Below, in pieces: positions 1 through 8,776 of a DNA stretch of 42,306 nt. The DNA lies in assembly GCA_963579025.1 (NCBI GenBank), contig CAUZFZ010000090.1:1-42306 (forward strand), read 5' to 3'. Made by a program: the position numbers and the translations under genes. The notes beneath the pieces are model-generated. The model was not told the DNA's origin and made no database searches. It saw only the letters and a program-made list of their open reading frames with translations. Numbering within the stretch: position 1 is the first letter of the stretch; each line of letters begins with the position of its first letter. The stretch is from CAUZFZ01 sp963579025. Lineage in GTDB: Bacteria; Planctomycetota; Planctomycetia; Planctomycetales; Planctomycetaceae.

Positions 1-1
1 A

Positions 2-142
2 CTCCGCGATCCTCCCGCTCAAAAATTCGCGTTCCGCCACTTCGCGACAAATCCCGCCCCGACCCCGGCGCCACCCCAGCACGCAACCCGATACAGTGCT
101 ACAACCTTTTTTCGACAGCCCCCAAGGGAGGAGGGGAAATGA
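2..142 (+). CDS. Possible C-terminal end of an upstream gene (partial)
   Basis: This frame is open from the window edge to a TGA at 140-142, about 46 residues rich in Pro, Ala, Arg and Phe. The stop overlaps the ATG of the next gene as ATGA, the same junction style seen 660 bases later at 801-804, which is the main reason to think it real. No domain is recognisable. A second frame, in phase with the next gene, is also open here, so part of the signal could be chance in GC-rich DNA. If real it would be the first gene of a three-gene translationally coupled operon. Confidence 0.35.
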   Translation, partial: LRDPPAQKFAFRHFATNPAPTPAPPQHATRYSATTFFRQPPREEGK

Positions 143-804
143 TTCCCGTACCCCAGCAGCAACGTATCCTGTTTCGGATTCTGCTCGTCGAGGACAAACT
201 GGAACTGCGTGAGACACTTCAGATTCTGATCGAGAGCACGTTCCCCGCAAGTGCCGTCTACGAGGTTGGTACGGTCCAAGATGCTCTCGGGGCGCTCAAG
301 ACGGGACCGGGATTCGCGTTGGGTATTCTCGATATCAAGGTTCCGGCGCGTGCCGGACTGCAGCCGGAAGCTGATCCGCGGATCGCAGAACGGCTCAGAG
401 AACTCGGTGTCCCTTCGGTCTGTATCACCGGTTTTCGGGAGAGTGAAGATGTCCGGCAATACCTGCAGGATCGCTCCCTCGTCGACCCGCCAGTGGCCGT
501 GATCCCGAAGCGCGTGACCGACGATTGGGTCGATCAGTTACTGGACGAGCTGCGATGCTGGTTCGTTCGGAAGGCCTCGCGGCATGTGACATCAGCGCTG
601 GATAGCTCTCTCGGGCCAAACTCTGGTACGACCGGTACTCGGTCCGGCACGGCTTCACTCCTGAGTCTGCAACAGGAGATTCTGGAACACTGGCCGTACC
701 TGGACGTCGAGGTCCGCAAGCATGTACGCCGAATGTTCCTCACTACCGAAGAGGAAGACAGGTTGCTCTCCCTGGAGCTGTTCTCCCGGAATCCACAAAC
801 ATGA
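139..804 (+). CDS. Response-regulator receiver-domain protein
   Basis: This 221-residue protein starts with a CheY-like receiver domain (about residues 12-135). Visible landmarks are the acidic pair E18-D19 after the first strand, phospho-acceptor D65 in LGILDIKVP, T97 in CITGF and K124 in VIPK. It has no recognisable DNA-binding output domain; the last 85 residues look helical and match nothing I know. It may therefore act by protein contact, as single-domain regulators do. The start is supported by a strong purine-rich ribosome site at 126-136. The same frame is open further upstream, so a longer form is not excluded. Its stop overlaps the start of the HExxH gene (ATGA, 801-804), so the two are probably translated together. 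The cognate kinase is not in the window. Confidence 0.85.
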   Translation: MIPVPQQQRILFRILLVEDKLELRETLQILIESTFPASAVYEVGTVQDALGALKTGPGFALGILDIKVPARAGLQPEADPRIAERLRELGVPSVCITGFRESEDVRQYLQDRSLVDPPVAVIPKRVTDDWVDQLLDELRCWFVRKASRHVTSALDSSLGPNSGTTGTRSGTASLLSLQQEILEHWPYLDVEVRKHVRRMFLTTEEEDRLLSLELFSRNPQT

Positions 805-2054
805 CCAGCGATCACTCCTGGTCCAATCTGCTGCCTGGCAGACGTGACGTCTGCGTCGAGGGGCGTCGTGTCTTCGAGATGTTCTACAGCGAACGAATCG
901 GGAACTTCTCGTCGAGCGATTCGCTGAACGGCGTCGTCAGTCTCGACACCGTCGACCAGTACGAATCCGCGCTCGTCGAGTCGTATTCGCACCTGACCGC
1001 TTCTCGATTTCGATGGAAGTCGTGGCAACAATTGCCGGCGGCGGCTGCCGAGACTCGGCATGTCGCGACGGTCGACCTGGGGCCGAACTTCTTCGGAGCC
1101 GCGATCACCGGGGCATCCGCACGTCCGTATATGACGCTCAGCAACCGGGCTCATGAAGTGTGTCGTGAACGGGCGCTGAATCGACGCAAAACGACGGTCG
1201 CGCATGAGATGGTCCACCTCCTCCAGTTCGAGACCGAGGCCTTTCGGTTCTGGCCGGACCAGGGGTACTGGGGCGAGGGGGATCCGAACTGGTGGTTGCA
1301 TGAGGCGACGGCTCGGGCAGTCGAAGCGCGGCTGTACCCGGATCAGACTGACTGCTGGGCTTTGTTCTGGGACTGGGCGACTCAACCGGAGAACTCGATC
1401 GATTCTGATCCGGGAGGAATGTTTGCGGCACCTCTCATGCTCTATCTCATGCAGACGGTCAGCGATTCCGTGCCAGCCGACATCTATGCGCTCAACCAGC
1501 AACAGGTCGACAGCATGCGCGGTTGCGACATGATTGCCCGGGCCCTTGAGAACCGGGGACTGACGCTGGCCGCGACGACCGGCCCGGACGTCTTCGCAAG
1601 CGGGTACTGTGTTGCCGGGGGGCTTGAAGCAGCGGACAACAGCGGTCTCCCCTCTCAGATAGGCAAGACGGTTGGTCCGCGTGTGCGGACTGATGTGTTC
1701 TCTCGCTATCCCGTGCGAAAAGCCGCAGGGAAGTCGCCGATCAATCATCTCGGGTGCCGGTACTTCGAATTTCGTTCCCTGCCTGACACCGGACGCCTTG
1801 AAGTGTCGGTGCTGCCCGATTCATCCAGCGAGCGTGAGTGTCTACGCGGTGAACTCGTTCCCGTGTTGGGGAATGGTCAGCTTGGAGAGCAGGTGACACT
1901 GAAACCGTCGAGCTCGGGCGATCTACGAGGAGCAGTCAGCGGGTTGAGTGAAGACGTTGAGTCTGTGTTACTGGTGGTCGCCAACTGCGGATACGGCGAA
2001 GGCTGGATGGCGTTTGACGGGCAGACATTCTCACTAAATGCGAGTCTTGAGTAA
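801..2054 (+). CDS. Putative zinc metallopeptidase-like protein (HExxH)
   Basis: This 417-residue protein carries HEMVH at 135-139 and a second motif, WLHEATARAVEAR, whose glutamate at 168 lies 29 residues downstream. That spacing suits a gluzincin-type zinc site (two His plus a distal Glu), with E136 as general base. No signal peptide or membrane segment is seen, so a cytoplasmic location is inferred. The C-terminal half (about 270-417) is beta-rich and unassigned. It is translationally coupled to the receiver-domain gene, suggesting that a phosphorylation signal controls or targets it. Peptidase activity is inferred only from the motif; I do not recognise the exact family. Confidence 0.75.
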   Translation: MTSDHSWSNLLPGRRDVCVEGRRVFEMFYSERIGNFSSSDSLNGVVSLDTVDQYESALVESYSHLTASRFRWKSWQQLPAAAAETRHVATVDLGPNFFGAAITGASARPYMTLSNRAHEVCRERALNRRKTTVAHEMVHLLQFETEAFRFWPDQGYWGEGDPNWWLHEATARAVEARLYPDQTDCWALFWDWATQPENSIDSDPGGMFAAPLMLYLMQTVSDSVPADIYALNQQQVDSMRGCDMIARALENRGLTLAATTGPDVFASGYCVAGGLEAADNSGLPSQIGKTVGPRVRTDVFSRYPVRKAAGKSPINHLGCRYFEFRSLPDTGRLEVSVLPDSSSERECLRGELVPVLGNGQLGEQVTLKPSSSGDLRGAVSGLSEDVESVLLVVANCGYGEGWMAFDGQTFSLNASLE

Positions 2055-2299
2055 CGATTCCGTCATTGGGCGAAGGTTGTTTGCCGGTACAAGAAGGCTA
2101 ACCGCGAGAATGGTTGTCAGACCCAATGAGGTATTCCGCACGGCACATCTCCTCGTTTATGAAGTCCCTGATCATGCGGATCGAGTGACCCGCAGACCGG
2201 CCTGAGTCTCGTCGGACTCGATTGTGGCGAATCGCAGTCCGGCCCGTAAGTCCACCGCGAAGACAAGCAAAGGGAACACGCTAAGGCGACGGAAGCAGC

Positions 2300-3280
2300 T
2301 CAGACATTGAGCGTTTCGGGTTCCCGCGTCTGAGGTGCAGTGCGTTCTGCGATGCTGTAGGTGTCGACGTCTCGGCCGGTGTAGGCAACCAGCAACTCGG
2401 CGATCAGGCCCATTGAGATTGCCTGGGCTCCCAGCAGCAACGCCGCAATTGAGTAGTGCAGCAAGGGGCGATTGCCGATGGCGCCGTACTCGGCGCCGAA
2501 CATGTTTGTCATCACCCAGATCGTGGCCAGAACGGACAGGCCCAGCGATCCGAGGCCGAAACTCAGCAGGCCGATCCCACCCATCAGGTGCTGCGGACTG
2601 GAACCGAAGCCAGTCAGAAATTTGACCGTCAGCAGATCGAGGAAGCCTCTCGCGAATCGTTTGAAGCCGTACTTCGAGTGCCCGAATTGCCGTTCGCGGT
2701 GATGCACACCAACCTCGGAGACTCGAAAGCCGCGGGCGTGTGCAAGCACCGGGATGAACCGATGCAACTCGCCGTAGATGCGGATTTCATGAACCACTTC
2801 TCGACGAAACAGCTTCAGTCCGCAGTTATGATCCTGCAGCTTTAGTCCAGTCAGACGACCGACCATCCAGTTGAAGACCTTGCTGGGTTTCGTCTTATGC
2901 CACGGATCAAGCCGGCGTTCCTTCCAGCCGTTGACAACGTCGAAGCCTTCTTCCAGTCGAGCGATGAAGTTCGGAATCTCGGCCGGGTCGTCCTGCAGGT
3001 CGGCGTCCATCATCATGATGTACTCGCCGTCCGCGGCCCGCATTCCGGCGGTTAGCGCGGCGGCTTTGCCAAAGTTGCGACGGAACCGGATTCCGGTGAT
3101 CCGCTCATCGATCTTCGTGCATTCCCGCACGACCGCCCACGAGCTGTCCGTCGAGCCGTCGTCCACGAAGATGACTTCGAATGTGATGTCGTGCTCGTCA
3201 CAGTTTGTGATAATTTCCTGGCAAAGCTGTACCAGGCTCTCGGATTCGTTCAACAAGGGAATAACGACGGAGAGTTTCAT
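2300..3280 (-). CDS. Family 2 glycosyltransferase, GtrB/DPM1-type
   Basis: A polyprenyl-phosphate sugar transferase of the GT2 family, 326 residues. The GT-A domain starts at once with MKLSVVIPLLNESESL, has VDDGSTDSSW for nucleotide binding, and MDADLQDDP as the DXD metal site. Two C-terminal membrane helices (about 235-265 and 277-305) match the GtrB/ArnC architecture, which loads a sugar onto a lipid carrier at the inner membrane. I chose the ATG at 3278-3280 because AGGAG lies 8 bases upstream; an in-frame TTG two codons earlier is poorly placed. The exact sugar cannot be told. The gene lies downstream of a truncated paralogue and a methyltransferase on the same strand, probably an envelope glycosylation cluster. 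Confidence 0.9.
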   Translation of the reverse strand: MKLSVVIPLLNESESLVQLCQEIITNCDEHDITFEVIFVDDGSTDSSWAVVRECTKIDERITGIRFRRNFGKAAALTAGMRAADGEYIMMMDADLQDDPAEIPNFIARLEEGFDVVNGWKERRLDPWHKTKPSKVFNWMVGRLTGLKLQDHNCGLKLFRREVVHEIRIYGELHRFIPVLAHARGFRVSEVGVHHRERQFGHSKYGFKRFARGFLDLLTVKFLTGFGSSPQHLMGGIGLLSFGLGSLGLSVLATIWVMTNMFGAEYGAIGNRPLLHYSIAALLLGAQAISMGLIAELLVAYTGRDVDTYSIAERTAPQTREPETLNV

Positions 3281-3364
3281 AGCCAAAACTCCTGCGCGGG
3301 ATCAGGACCTGCGGAAGGCGGATGTTGTACGGGGCGCTGAGTGTCCTGAAATCGGCGTCGGGCA

Positions 3365-3736
3365 TCAATGTCGCAGCCGCCCACGAGTGATATCTTCCCC
3401 CTTTCCACACGCCGAGTCGGTCGACCTTTGCGCCCGCCCTGGTTGTAATGCACACTCATCCAAATCCATTGATATGAGGTGGCCATCGGCCGCCCGCATG
3501 CCGGCCGTCAATGCCGCCGCCTTGCCGAAGTTGCGGCGAAAACGAATGCCCGTGATTCGCTCGTCGAGTTGGCCACGCTCCTTGACGACCGCCCACGAGC
3601 AGTCGGTCGAACCGTCATTGACAAAGATGACTTCGAAAGAGACGTCGTTTTCGTAGCAGGCCGTGATGATCTCGCGGCAAAGTTGAATGAGACTCTCGGA
3701 CTCATTGAAGAGCGGTACAACAATCGACAGTTTCAT
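3365..3736 (-). pseudogene. Truncated paralogue of the GT2 glycosyltransferase
   Basis: Residues 1-86 (3736 down to about 3479) match the N-terminus of the full-length gene just downstream, at about 80% amino-acid identity by eye, including NESESL, NDGSTDCSW and RRNFGKAAALTAGMRAADG. Similarity then stops at the point where the DXD site should begin, and the frame runs into unrelated sequence ending at 3365. The catalytic metal site, the rest of the GT-A fold and the membrane helices are missing, so it cannot work as a transferase. Differences from the intact copy are often synonymous or conservative. This suggests an old duplication or acquired relative that was under selection before truncation, not a fresh tandem copy. 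Confidence 0.75.
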
Positions 3737-3811
3737 GGCAGGCATCCGGCAGGGACGTTGGGAACGACGCTCAGTAGGCGTCATTCCTGCGTCGACCACC
3801 AGGTTCCGGAG

Positions 3812-4582
3812 TCACGCCGCGACTCGCCGCGTACTCGCAGCCCGAGGCCTCAGGACGAAGTAGACCTCGGAGTTCATCCACAACGGAAGCCAGCGGCACG
3901 GGCTCCCGACAGAACGAGTCACGGTGAAAGCCTCAGACAACCGTAGCTCGAACTGTCGGTAATCAAATCCCGTGTGGTGAAAGTGGTATGCGAGTCCTGC
4001 TGCAATCTGTCCGATCGGGCGATCGGTGATTCTGAGCCCCAGGGAGGCTCTCAGAATATTCCCCGGCTGCGCGTCGAACTGCCCGCGACGGCGCAGGAAT
4101 CGAAAACACCCCTTGGCCAGGCCGGCCAGATAGATTTCCGCTGGAACGCTGATGATGGCGTGGCCATCAACACCAATGAGGCGGCGAATCTCTGCGAACG
4201 CTGCATCAGTTTCGGCCGGCGGCAGATGCTCAAAGACTTCCGCGCAAAAAACCAGGTCGGCGCATCCGTCGGGAAGATGATCAGTGGTATCGACGACAGA
4301 AATGCTGCTCCTGGCTGCGCATTGCTGGACTGCTTCCGCCCGCAGGTGCTCGGCGGGTTCGTAGCAGTACAGACGGGCATTCGAAAACACATCTGCCAGA
4401 TGGCAGCAGACGTCTCCATCACCGGCTCCGAAGTCGACAATGTTCCTGGGATCGGGAATCTGCCGGGCCAGGTTCAATGCGTCGACCAGTCGCCGCCGGT
4501 GAACCAGCCGCTTGAGTCGACTGTTGTCATTCCTTGTATGGCTCGCGTATGTCAATTGAATCTCCCGACCGTGGGCTTCCAT
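3812..4582 (-). CDS. SAM-dependent methyltransferase, class I
   Basis: A Methyltransf_11-type protein of 256 residues. The SAM-binding loop IVDFGAGDGD is followed by the acidic strand end YCYEPAEHL and by DLVFCAEVFEHLPP, the usual post-motif region of class I enzymes; HAIISVPAE is the next strand. The C-terminal third (R/L-rich helices) probably holds the acceptor site. The substrate is unknown; a sugar or lipid is likely, given the two GT2 sequences immediately downstream on the same strand. The start is uncertain: in-frame ATGs at 4654, 4615 and 4582 are all possible and none has a good ribosome site. I use 4582 because the conserved-looking part begins shortly after it. Confidence 0.85.
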   Translation of the reverse strand: MEAHGREIQLTYASHTRNDNSRLKRLVHRRRLVDALNLARQIPDPRNIVDFGAGDGDVCCHLADVFSNARLYCYEPAEHLRAEAVQQCAARSSISVVDTTDHLPDGCADLVFCAEVFEHLPPAETDAAFAEIRRLIGVDGHAIISVPAEIYLAGLAKGCFRFLRRRGQFDAQPGNILRASLGLRITDRPIGQIAAGLAYHFHHTGFDYRQFELRLSEAFTVTRSVGSPCRWLPLWMNSEVYFVLRPRAASTRRVAA

Positions 4583-4779
4583 CCTCTGGCTGGGCGATGC
4601 TATCAGAACGCACATACCTGACAAACACGACTCCCGGTTGTGAAGAGTCGTCATTGCGACAGATCAAACTGACAGGCCAAGTCGGTCGACGTACTGCGAA
4701 GAGAAAGCTGTAATGCCCAAATATTCATAATCTTTGATGTGTTGGGCTCGGCCGAAACAGCACGCCCCGAAAGGCTGAC

Positions 4780-5907
4780 ATGAGCGACAAGTCACTGATT
4801 TTCGATATCCACCTCGACCTGTCCATGAACGCGCTGGAATGGAACCGCGACCTGCGCTGGTCTCAGGAACGGATTCGTCGCTGGGAACAGCACATGACCG
4901 ACAAGGTCGATCGCGGCCATAACACGGTCTGCTTTCCAGAGATGCGGCGGGGCAATGTCGGCCTGTGTGTGGCGACTCAGATTGGCCGATACTCGTCGTA
5001 CTTCCATAAGTTGCCCGGCTGGAATTCTCCCGAGCAGGCGTGGGCGCAAACGCAGGGCCAGCTCGCGTGGTATCGCATCATGACGGAGTTCGGCGAAATG
5101 ACGCCGATTCGCAACCGCGCGGAACTCGATGCCCATCTCGAACTGTGGCAGAACTCGCCACCGTGCGACGACGGGACTCCCTATGTCGTTGAGTCGAAGA
5201 AGAAGCCGAACAACCTGCCGATTGGATTCATGCTCAGCCTGGAAGGAGCGGACTCGATCGTCACGCTCGATTACCTGGAACGCAGCTATGAGCAGGGACT
5301 GCGAGCTTTAGGTCCGGCTCACTACGGTCCCGGCCGATACGCGAACGGCACCGACGACGTCGGCCCGCTGCACCCGGCGGGCAAAGATCTGCTCAAGGAA
5401 ATGCAGCGGCTGGGCATTATTCTCGACGTCACGCATCTGTGTGACGAAACGTTCTGGGATGCATTGGACTGTTACGAAGGTCCGCTGTGGGCCAGTCATC
5501 AGAACTGTCGCACACTGGCCCCGTGGAATCGTCAGTTCGCCGACGACCAGATCAAAGCAGTCGTCGAACGCGGCGGCCTGCTCGGCACGGCATTCGACGC
5601 GATCATGATGACCCCCGGCTGGGTCCATCTGAAAAGTCAGCCCGAGCAATTCCAGTTGAAGATCGAGCGAATCTGCGAGCACATCGATCACATCTGCCAG
5701 CTCGCTGGTTCTGCGAAACATCTCTGCATCGGCACGGATCTGGACGGCGGCTACGGCACGGAGCAGACGCCCATGGATATGGATTCGATTGCCGACCTGC
5801 AGACCATCCCCGGGCTGCTGCGTACTCGCGGTTACTCAGAGGAAGACATCGAAGGATTGATGTACCGCAACGTCGTCGAATTCCTGCGCCGCGCGTGGAG
5901 CGAATAG
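4780..5907 (+). CDS. Membrane-dipeptidase-type peptidase (M19)
   Basis: A zinc dipeptidase of family M19 (renal dipeptidase fold, amidohydrolase TIM barrel), 375 residues. The metal and active-site set is complete: D9-x-H11 in FDIHLD, E155 in SLEGAD, H219 in LDVTHLCD, H240 in ASHQNCR and D320 in GTDLDGG. No signal peptide is seen, so it is probably cytoplasmic and cleaves dipeptides, possibly D-amino-acid-containing ones as known for bacterial members. The gene is divergent from the methyltransferase; the 197 bases between their chosen starts must hold both promoters. It is followed by a small membrane-protein gene with no obvious link. Confidence 0.92.
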   Translation: MSDKSLIFDIHLDLSMNALEWNRDLRWSQERIRRWEQHMTDKVDRGHNTVCFPEMRRGNVGLCVATQIGRYSSYFHKLPGWNSPEQAWAQTQGQLAWYRIMTEFGEMTPIRNRAELDAHLELWQNSPPCDDGTPYVVESKKKPNNLPIGFMLSLEGADSIVTLDYLERSYEQGLRALGPAHYGPGRYANGTDDVGPLHPAGKDLLKEMQRLGIILDVTHLCDETFWDALDCYEGPLWASHQNCRTLAPWNRQFADDQIKAVVERGGLLGTAFDAIMMTPGWVHLKSQPEQFQLKIERICEHIDHICQLAGSAKHLCIGTDLDGGYGTEQTPMDMDSIADLQTIPGLLRTRGYSEEDIEGLMYRNVVEFLRRAWSE

Positions 5908-6009
5908 TCCCTGGCGCTGCGTTTTCTGGTGTGCAGCGATCTACCGCCGCCGTGCGAATCTCGGTCTTACGGGGAATATTTCAGTCGCCGTTTGCATCTC
6001 ACGTTTCTT

Positions 6010-6417
6010 ATGAACGAGAGCATCGACCGGCCCTGCCTTGCCAGCTCAATTTCCAGACTCGGCTGTGACATCGCACTTGTTATCACGACGCTCTGTCTTA
6101 CGACCGACGCGTTCGACGGTTCGCCAGCGTTTTGCCTCATCGTGATCGTGGCGACCACGCCCTATGTTGCCCACGAATTCGTCGCCCGGAAACTCGGACA
6201 CCACAGACGGGCGTCTCTTGTGTTATGTCTCCTGACGATGGCAATCTGCGTGGGACGGCTGATTCTGACTGTCGGATTTACACTCGTGATGCTGTTCGAT
6301 CGACCGTCGCCGGGATGCAACATGATCGTACTCCTTCCGGTCTTCGAATTCTGGATCATCTGTGCCCAGTGCGTCGTGATCAGTGTCTTTTTCGTCTACT
6401 GGTTCTCGACTCGATGA
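6010..6417 (+). CDS. Small integral membrane protein, unknown
   Basis: A 135-residue protein with about four hydrophobic segments (roughly residues 17-34, 38-55, 68-90 and 101-131) and a basic loop (ARKLGHHRRAS) between the second and third. No family is recognised. The frame is open from 5929, but the ATG at 6010 gives a protein that starts just before the first hydrophobic stretch. No clear ribosome site is visible. Hydrophobic content this regular is unlikely by chance in GC-rich DNA, which supports a real gene. Confidence 0.55.
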   Translation: MNESIDRPCLASSISRLGCDIALVITTLCLTTDAFDGSPAFCLIVIVATTPYVAHEFVARKLGHHRRASLVLCLLTMAICVGRLILTVGFTLVMLFDRPSPGCNMIVLLPVFEFWIICAQCVVISVFFVYWFSTR

Positions 6418-6482
6418 CATGTCACGGTTTCACAGGGCTCGACCAGTAGCTGCACGTACGCCTTCGGGCAGTACGGTGACAA

Positions 6483-7505
6483 TTATTCGTCGGACGTGCG
6501 AACAATTTCGGCCTTCTCTCGAAGCTGTGCGAGTAACCGCTTCTGCAACTCGGACGACAGGTGCTGGAAGATTTCCGGACGAGCGTCTTCCAGGCTCAGG
6601 TCACCCGGAATGATCTCGGTCACGGTCAGCAGGTGCAGACCGAAGCGTGTCTGAAACGGCTTGCTGACTTCGCCGGTCTTCAGGGCAAACGCCACTCGCG
6701 AAAACTCGACGGGCATGCGTCCGCGATACGCGAAGGCCCCTAGATCGCCACCGTCTTTGCCGCTGGGGCTGTCCGAGTGATCCTTTGCCCCGTCGGCGAA
6801 TGAAAACGTGCCTGCCGCTATGTGCTTACGGATTTCGACGAGTGCCGCCTGGAGAGTTTTGACGATGTCGGCGTTCTCGTCTTTCGGGATGCGTTTCACG
6901 ATGTGGGCTGCTCGAACTTCTGTGCCGTCGAACTCGGCGCGGTGATCATTCCAGTAGCGTTCGATCGCGGCATCTGTGATCACCAGCCGCGCGTGCGTTC
7001 GCCAGGACAGAGGCAAAGCGACTTCGTCGCGGAATGATTTGCGTGTGTAGCCCAATGACTTCAGTACGTCGCCAAACTCGAGCCCTTCACGCGTGATGAG
7101 TTTTTCAACTCGCTGGACGCGATCGTCGAGGATGGACTTCGCCGGCACGATTTTGCGGCTGGCGAGAAACTCTTTCAGCAAAGTGCGATCGACAAGCTGT
7201 TCGATGTAACGCTCGCGAACCGATTCGCGCAACTCAGCTTTGACCCCGCGAGCCAGATAAAGAAACTCCAGATCACCAGAGGTGATTGCGGTTCCATTGA
7301 CGGTGACCAGAGTCGCGCCGGAATCAGCCGGCTGAGCCCAAGCCGATGTGGTGACCAGGCATGTCAGAACGAGTACAACCGCGAAGCGGTGACATGCAAT
7401 AGCCTGGGGCGCAAGCCCCAGGAAACGTGAGGACGTTGAAGTCCAGCGCCGCGAAGTGGCGGCATGTGTTGCTGTCTGAACGAGTCGCGACGGCGAGTGC
7501 CGCAT
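6483..7505 (-). CDS. Peptidyl-prolyl isomerase, parvulin/SurA type
   Basis: An exported foldase of the PpiC/SurA kind, about 340 residues. After a hydrophobic export signal ending near TTSAWAQ comes a SurA-like N-terminal helical domain (VNGTAITSGDLEFLYLARG, then charged helices). The parvulin domain follows (RAAHIVKRI, then KDGGDLGAF and GEVSKPFQTRFGLHLL). It probably helps fold or sort periplasmic proteins. The start is unclear. The frame is open to 7661, but the stretch 7375-7600 is palindromic repeat DNA, and part of the signal peptide (ACHRFAV) is encoded by it. The ATG at 7505 has AGGTGG 10 bases upstream and is my best guess. It follows obg on the same strand. Confidence 0.82.
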   Translation of the reverse strand: MRHSPSRLVQTATHAATSRRWTSTSSRFLGLAPQAIACHRFAVVLVLTCLVTTSAWAQPADSGATLVTVNGTAITSGDLEFLYLARGVKAELRESVRERYIEQLVDRTLLKEFLASRKIVPAKSILDDRVQRVEKLITREGLEFGDVLKSLGYTRKSFRDEVALPLSWRTHARLVITDAAIERYWNDHRAEFDGTEVRAAHIVKRIPKDENADIVKTLQAALVEIRKHIAAGTFSFADGAKDHSDSPSGKDGGDLGAFAYRGRMPVEFSRVAFALKTGEVSKPFQTRFGLHLLTVTEIIPGDLSLEDARPEIFQHLSSELQKRLLAQLREKAEIVRTSDE

Positions 7506-7600
7506 GCAGTGTCGTCCACCTGCCGCCGCTTTACGGCCCAATCTCATGTGGGGCTTGCGTTCCAGGCGGTCACATGTTGCCGCTTTGCGGCTTTGCCGGA
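7370..7600. repeat. Cluster of dispersed palindromic repeats between obg and the isomerase
   Basis: The block contains a perfect hairpin at 7403-7422 (8-base arms CCTGGGGC / GCCCCAGG, loop GCAA) and several variants of a CGCGAAGCGG-type element next to ACATG (near 7380, 7450, 7525 and 7570, in both orientations). Similar GC-rich palindromes occur elsewhere in this window, so this looks like a REP-type intergenic element family. It overlaps the 5' end of the isomerase reading frame. No transposase is associated. Confidence 0.6.
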
Positions 7601-7602
7601 CG

Positions 7603-8634
7603 TTACTCATAACTCCGTTTCTCCGGTGGTTTCCAGTCGTCCTCGTCCTCTTCGTCGCCAAGCATCTTAAGAATGGCCTGCGTTAAATCCGGTAGTCCTT
7701 TACCGGTGACGGCGGAAATCTGCATTACGGGCCCGCCAAATTCTTCACTGAGCAGTTCCGCCACGGCCTGGGCATCGGGCAGTTCGCACTTGGTGACCAC
7801 GGCCAGTTCCGCACGTTGTCCCAGCTCCGCATCGTAGAGCAACAGTTCGTCACGAATGTTCCGGTAGTTGTCGATGGGGTCGCTGCCGTCCATTGGAGTC
7901 GGTTCGACCAGATGCACGAAGACACGCGTCCGCTCGACATGCCGCAGGAATTCATGCCCCAGGCCGACGCCTTCGTGTGCGCCCTCAATCAAACCCGGGA
8001 TGTCGGCAATCACGAATTGCTGGTCGTACCCGATCCGGACCATGCCCAGGTTCGGGTACTTTGTCGTGAACGGATAGTTGGCGATTTCGGGATTGGCCCG
8101 CGTCATGCGGCTGAGGAGAGTCGATTTGCCCGCGTTCGGTTTTCCGATCAGCCCGACATCCGCGATCAGTTTCAGATCCAGTCGGATATTGCGGTGTTCC
8201 CCTTCTCCGCCTGGTTCGTAATCGCGTGGAGCCCGATTGATGGAAGTCGCAAAGTGCTTGTTTCCTCGCCCACCGTGTCCAGCGGCAGCCACAGTGATCG
8301 AGTCGTCGACCGCCAGATCCCGTAGCAGATTGCCGCGCTTTGAATCGTAGATGAGCGTCCCCGGCGGAACACGAATGACAGCATCGACACCGCGTTTCCC
8401 TGTCTTCAACTTGCCCTGACCATGCTGGCCCCGCTCGGCAGTCCAGTGCTTGTGCCCGATCAGGTGAGCCAGATTTGACACGTTGGTATCGGCTTCGACA
8501 ATGACACGACCGCCGTCACCACCGTCGCCGCCATCCGGCCCACCGCGAGGAACATTCGCCTCACGACGGAAACTCATGCACCCGTTTCCGCCGTCTCCAG
8601 CGCGGCAATACAACTCGATCTGATCAACAAACAC
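7603..8634 (-). CDS. obg: GTPase Obg (CgtA)
   Basis: The conserved ribosome-assembly and stress GTPase, 343 residues. The glycine-rich Obg fold (about 1-158) begins MFVDQIELYCRAGDGGNG and contains RGGPDGGDGGDGG. The G domain has G1 GKPNAGKST, the switch-II motif DIPGLIEGA and G5 ISAVTGKG. It lacks the C-terminal OCT domain, as many family members do. One oddity: the G4 motif, normally NKxD, reads TKCE, changing both base-contacting residues. The ATG at 8634 starts directly with the conserved Obg sequence. The isomerase gene follows on the same strand after the repeat block. Confidence 0.97.
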   Translation of the reverse strand: MFVDQIELYCRAGDGGNGCMSFRREANVPRGGPDGGDGGDGGRVIVEADTNVSNLAHLIGHKHWTAERGQHGQGKLKTGKRGVDAVIRVPPGTLIYDSKRGNLLRDLAVDDSITVAAAGHGGRGNKHFATSINRAPRDYEPGGEGEHRNIRLDLKLIADVGLIGKPNAGKSTLLSRMTRANPEIANYPFTTKYPNLGMVRIGYDQQFVIADIPGLIEGAHEGVGLGHEFLRHVERTRVFVHLVEPTPMDGSDPIDNYRNIRDELLLYDAELGQRAELAVVTKCELPDAQAVAELLSEEFGGPVMQISAVTGKGLPDLTQAILKMLGDEEDEDDWKPPEKRSYE

Positions 8635-8776
8635 GTGGTCGCCTCAATACGGAATACGCTGAATTGAGGGAACGATACCGAAGTGCTGCACCTCGTGCGA
8701 ATTGCGGACAGTTCCGGTATCGTGGATCGACGAGCCGTCCGGCACACATGAATCACTTCATCCAGGATTCAAACTC

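Noticed and set aside
534..1748. Long minus-strand frame opposite the HExxH gene
   Set aside because: Arg/Pro-rich shadow with no domain; the plus-strand frame carries the motifs and coupling.
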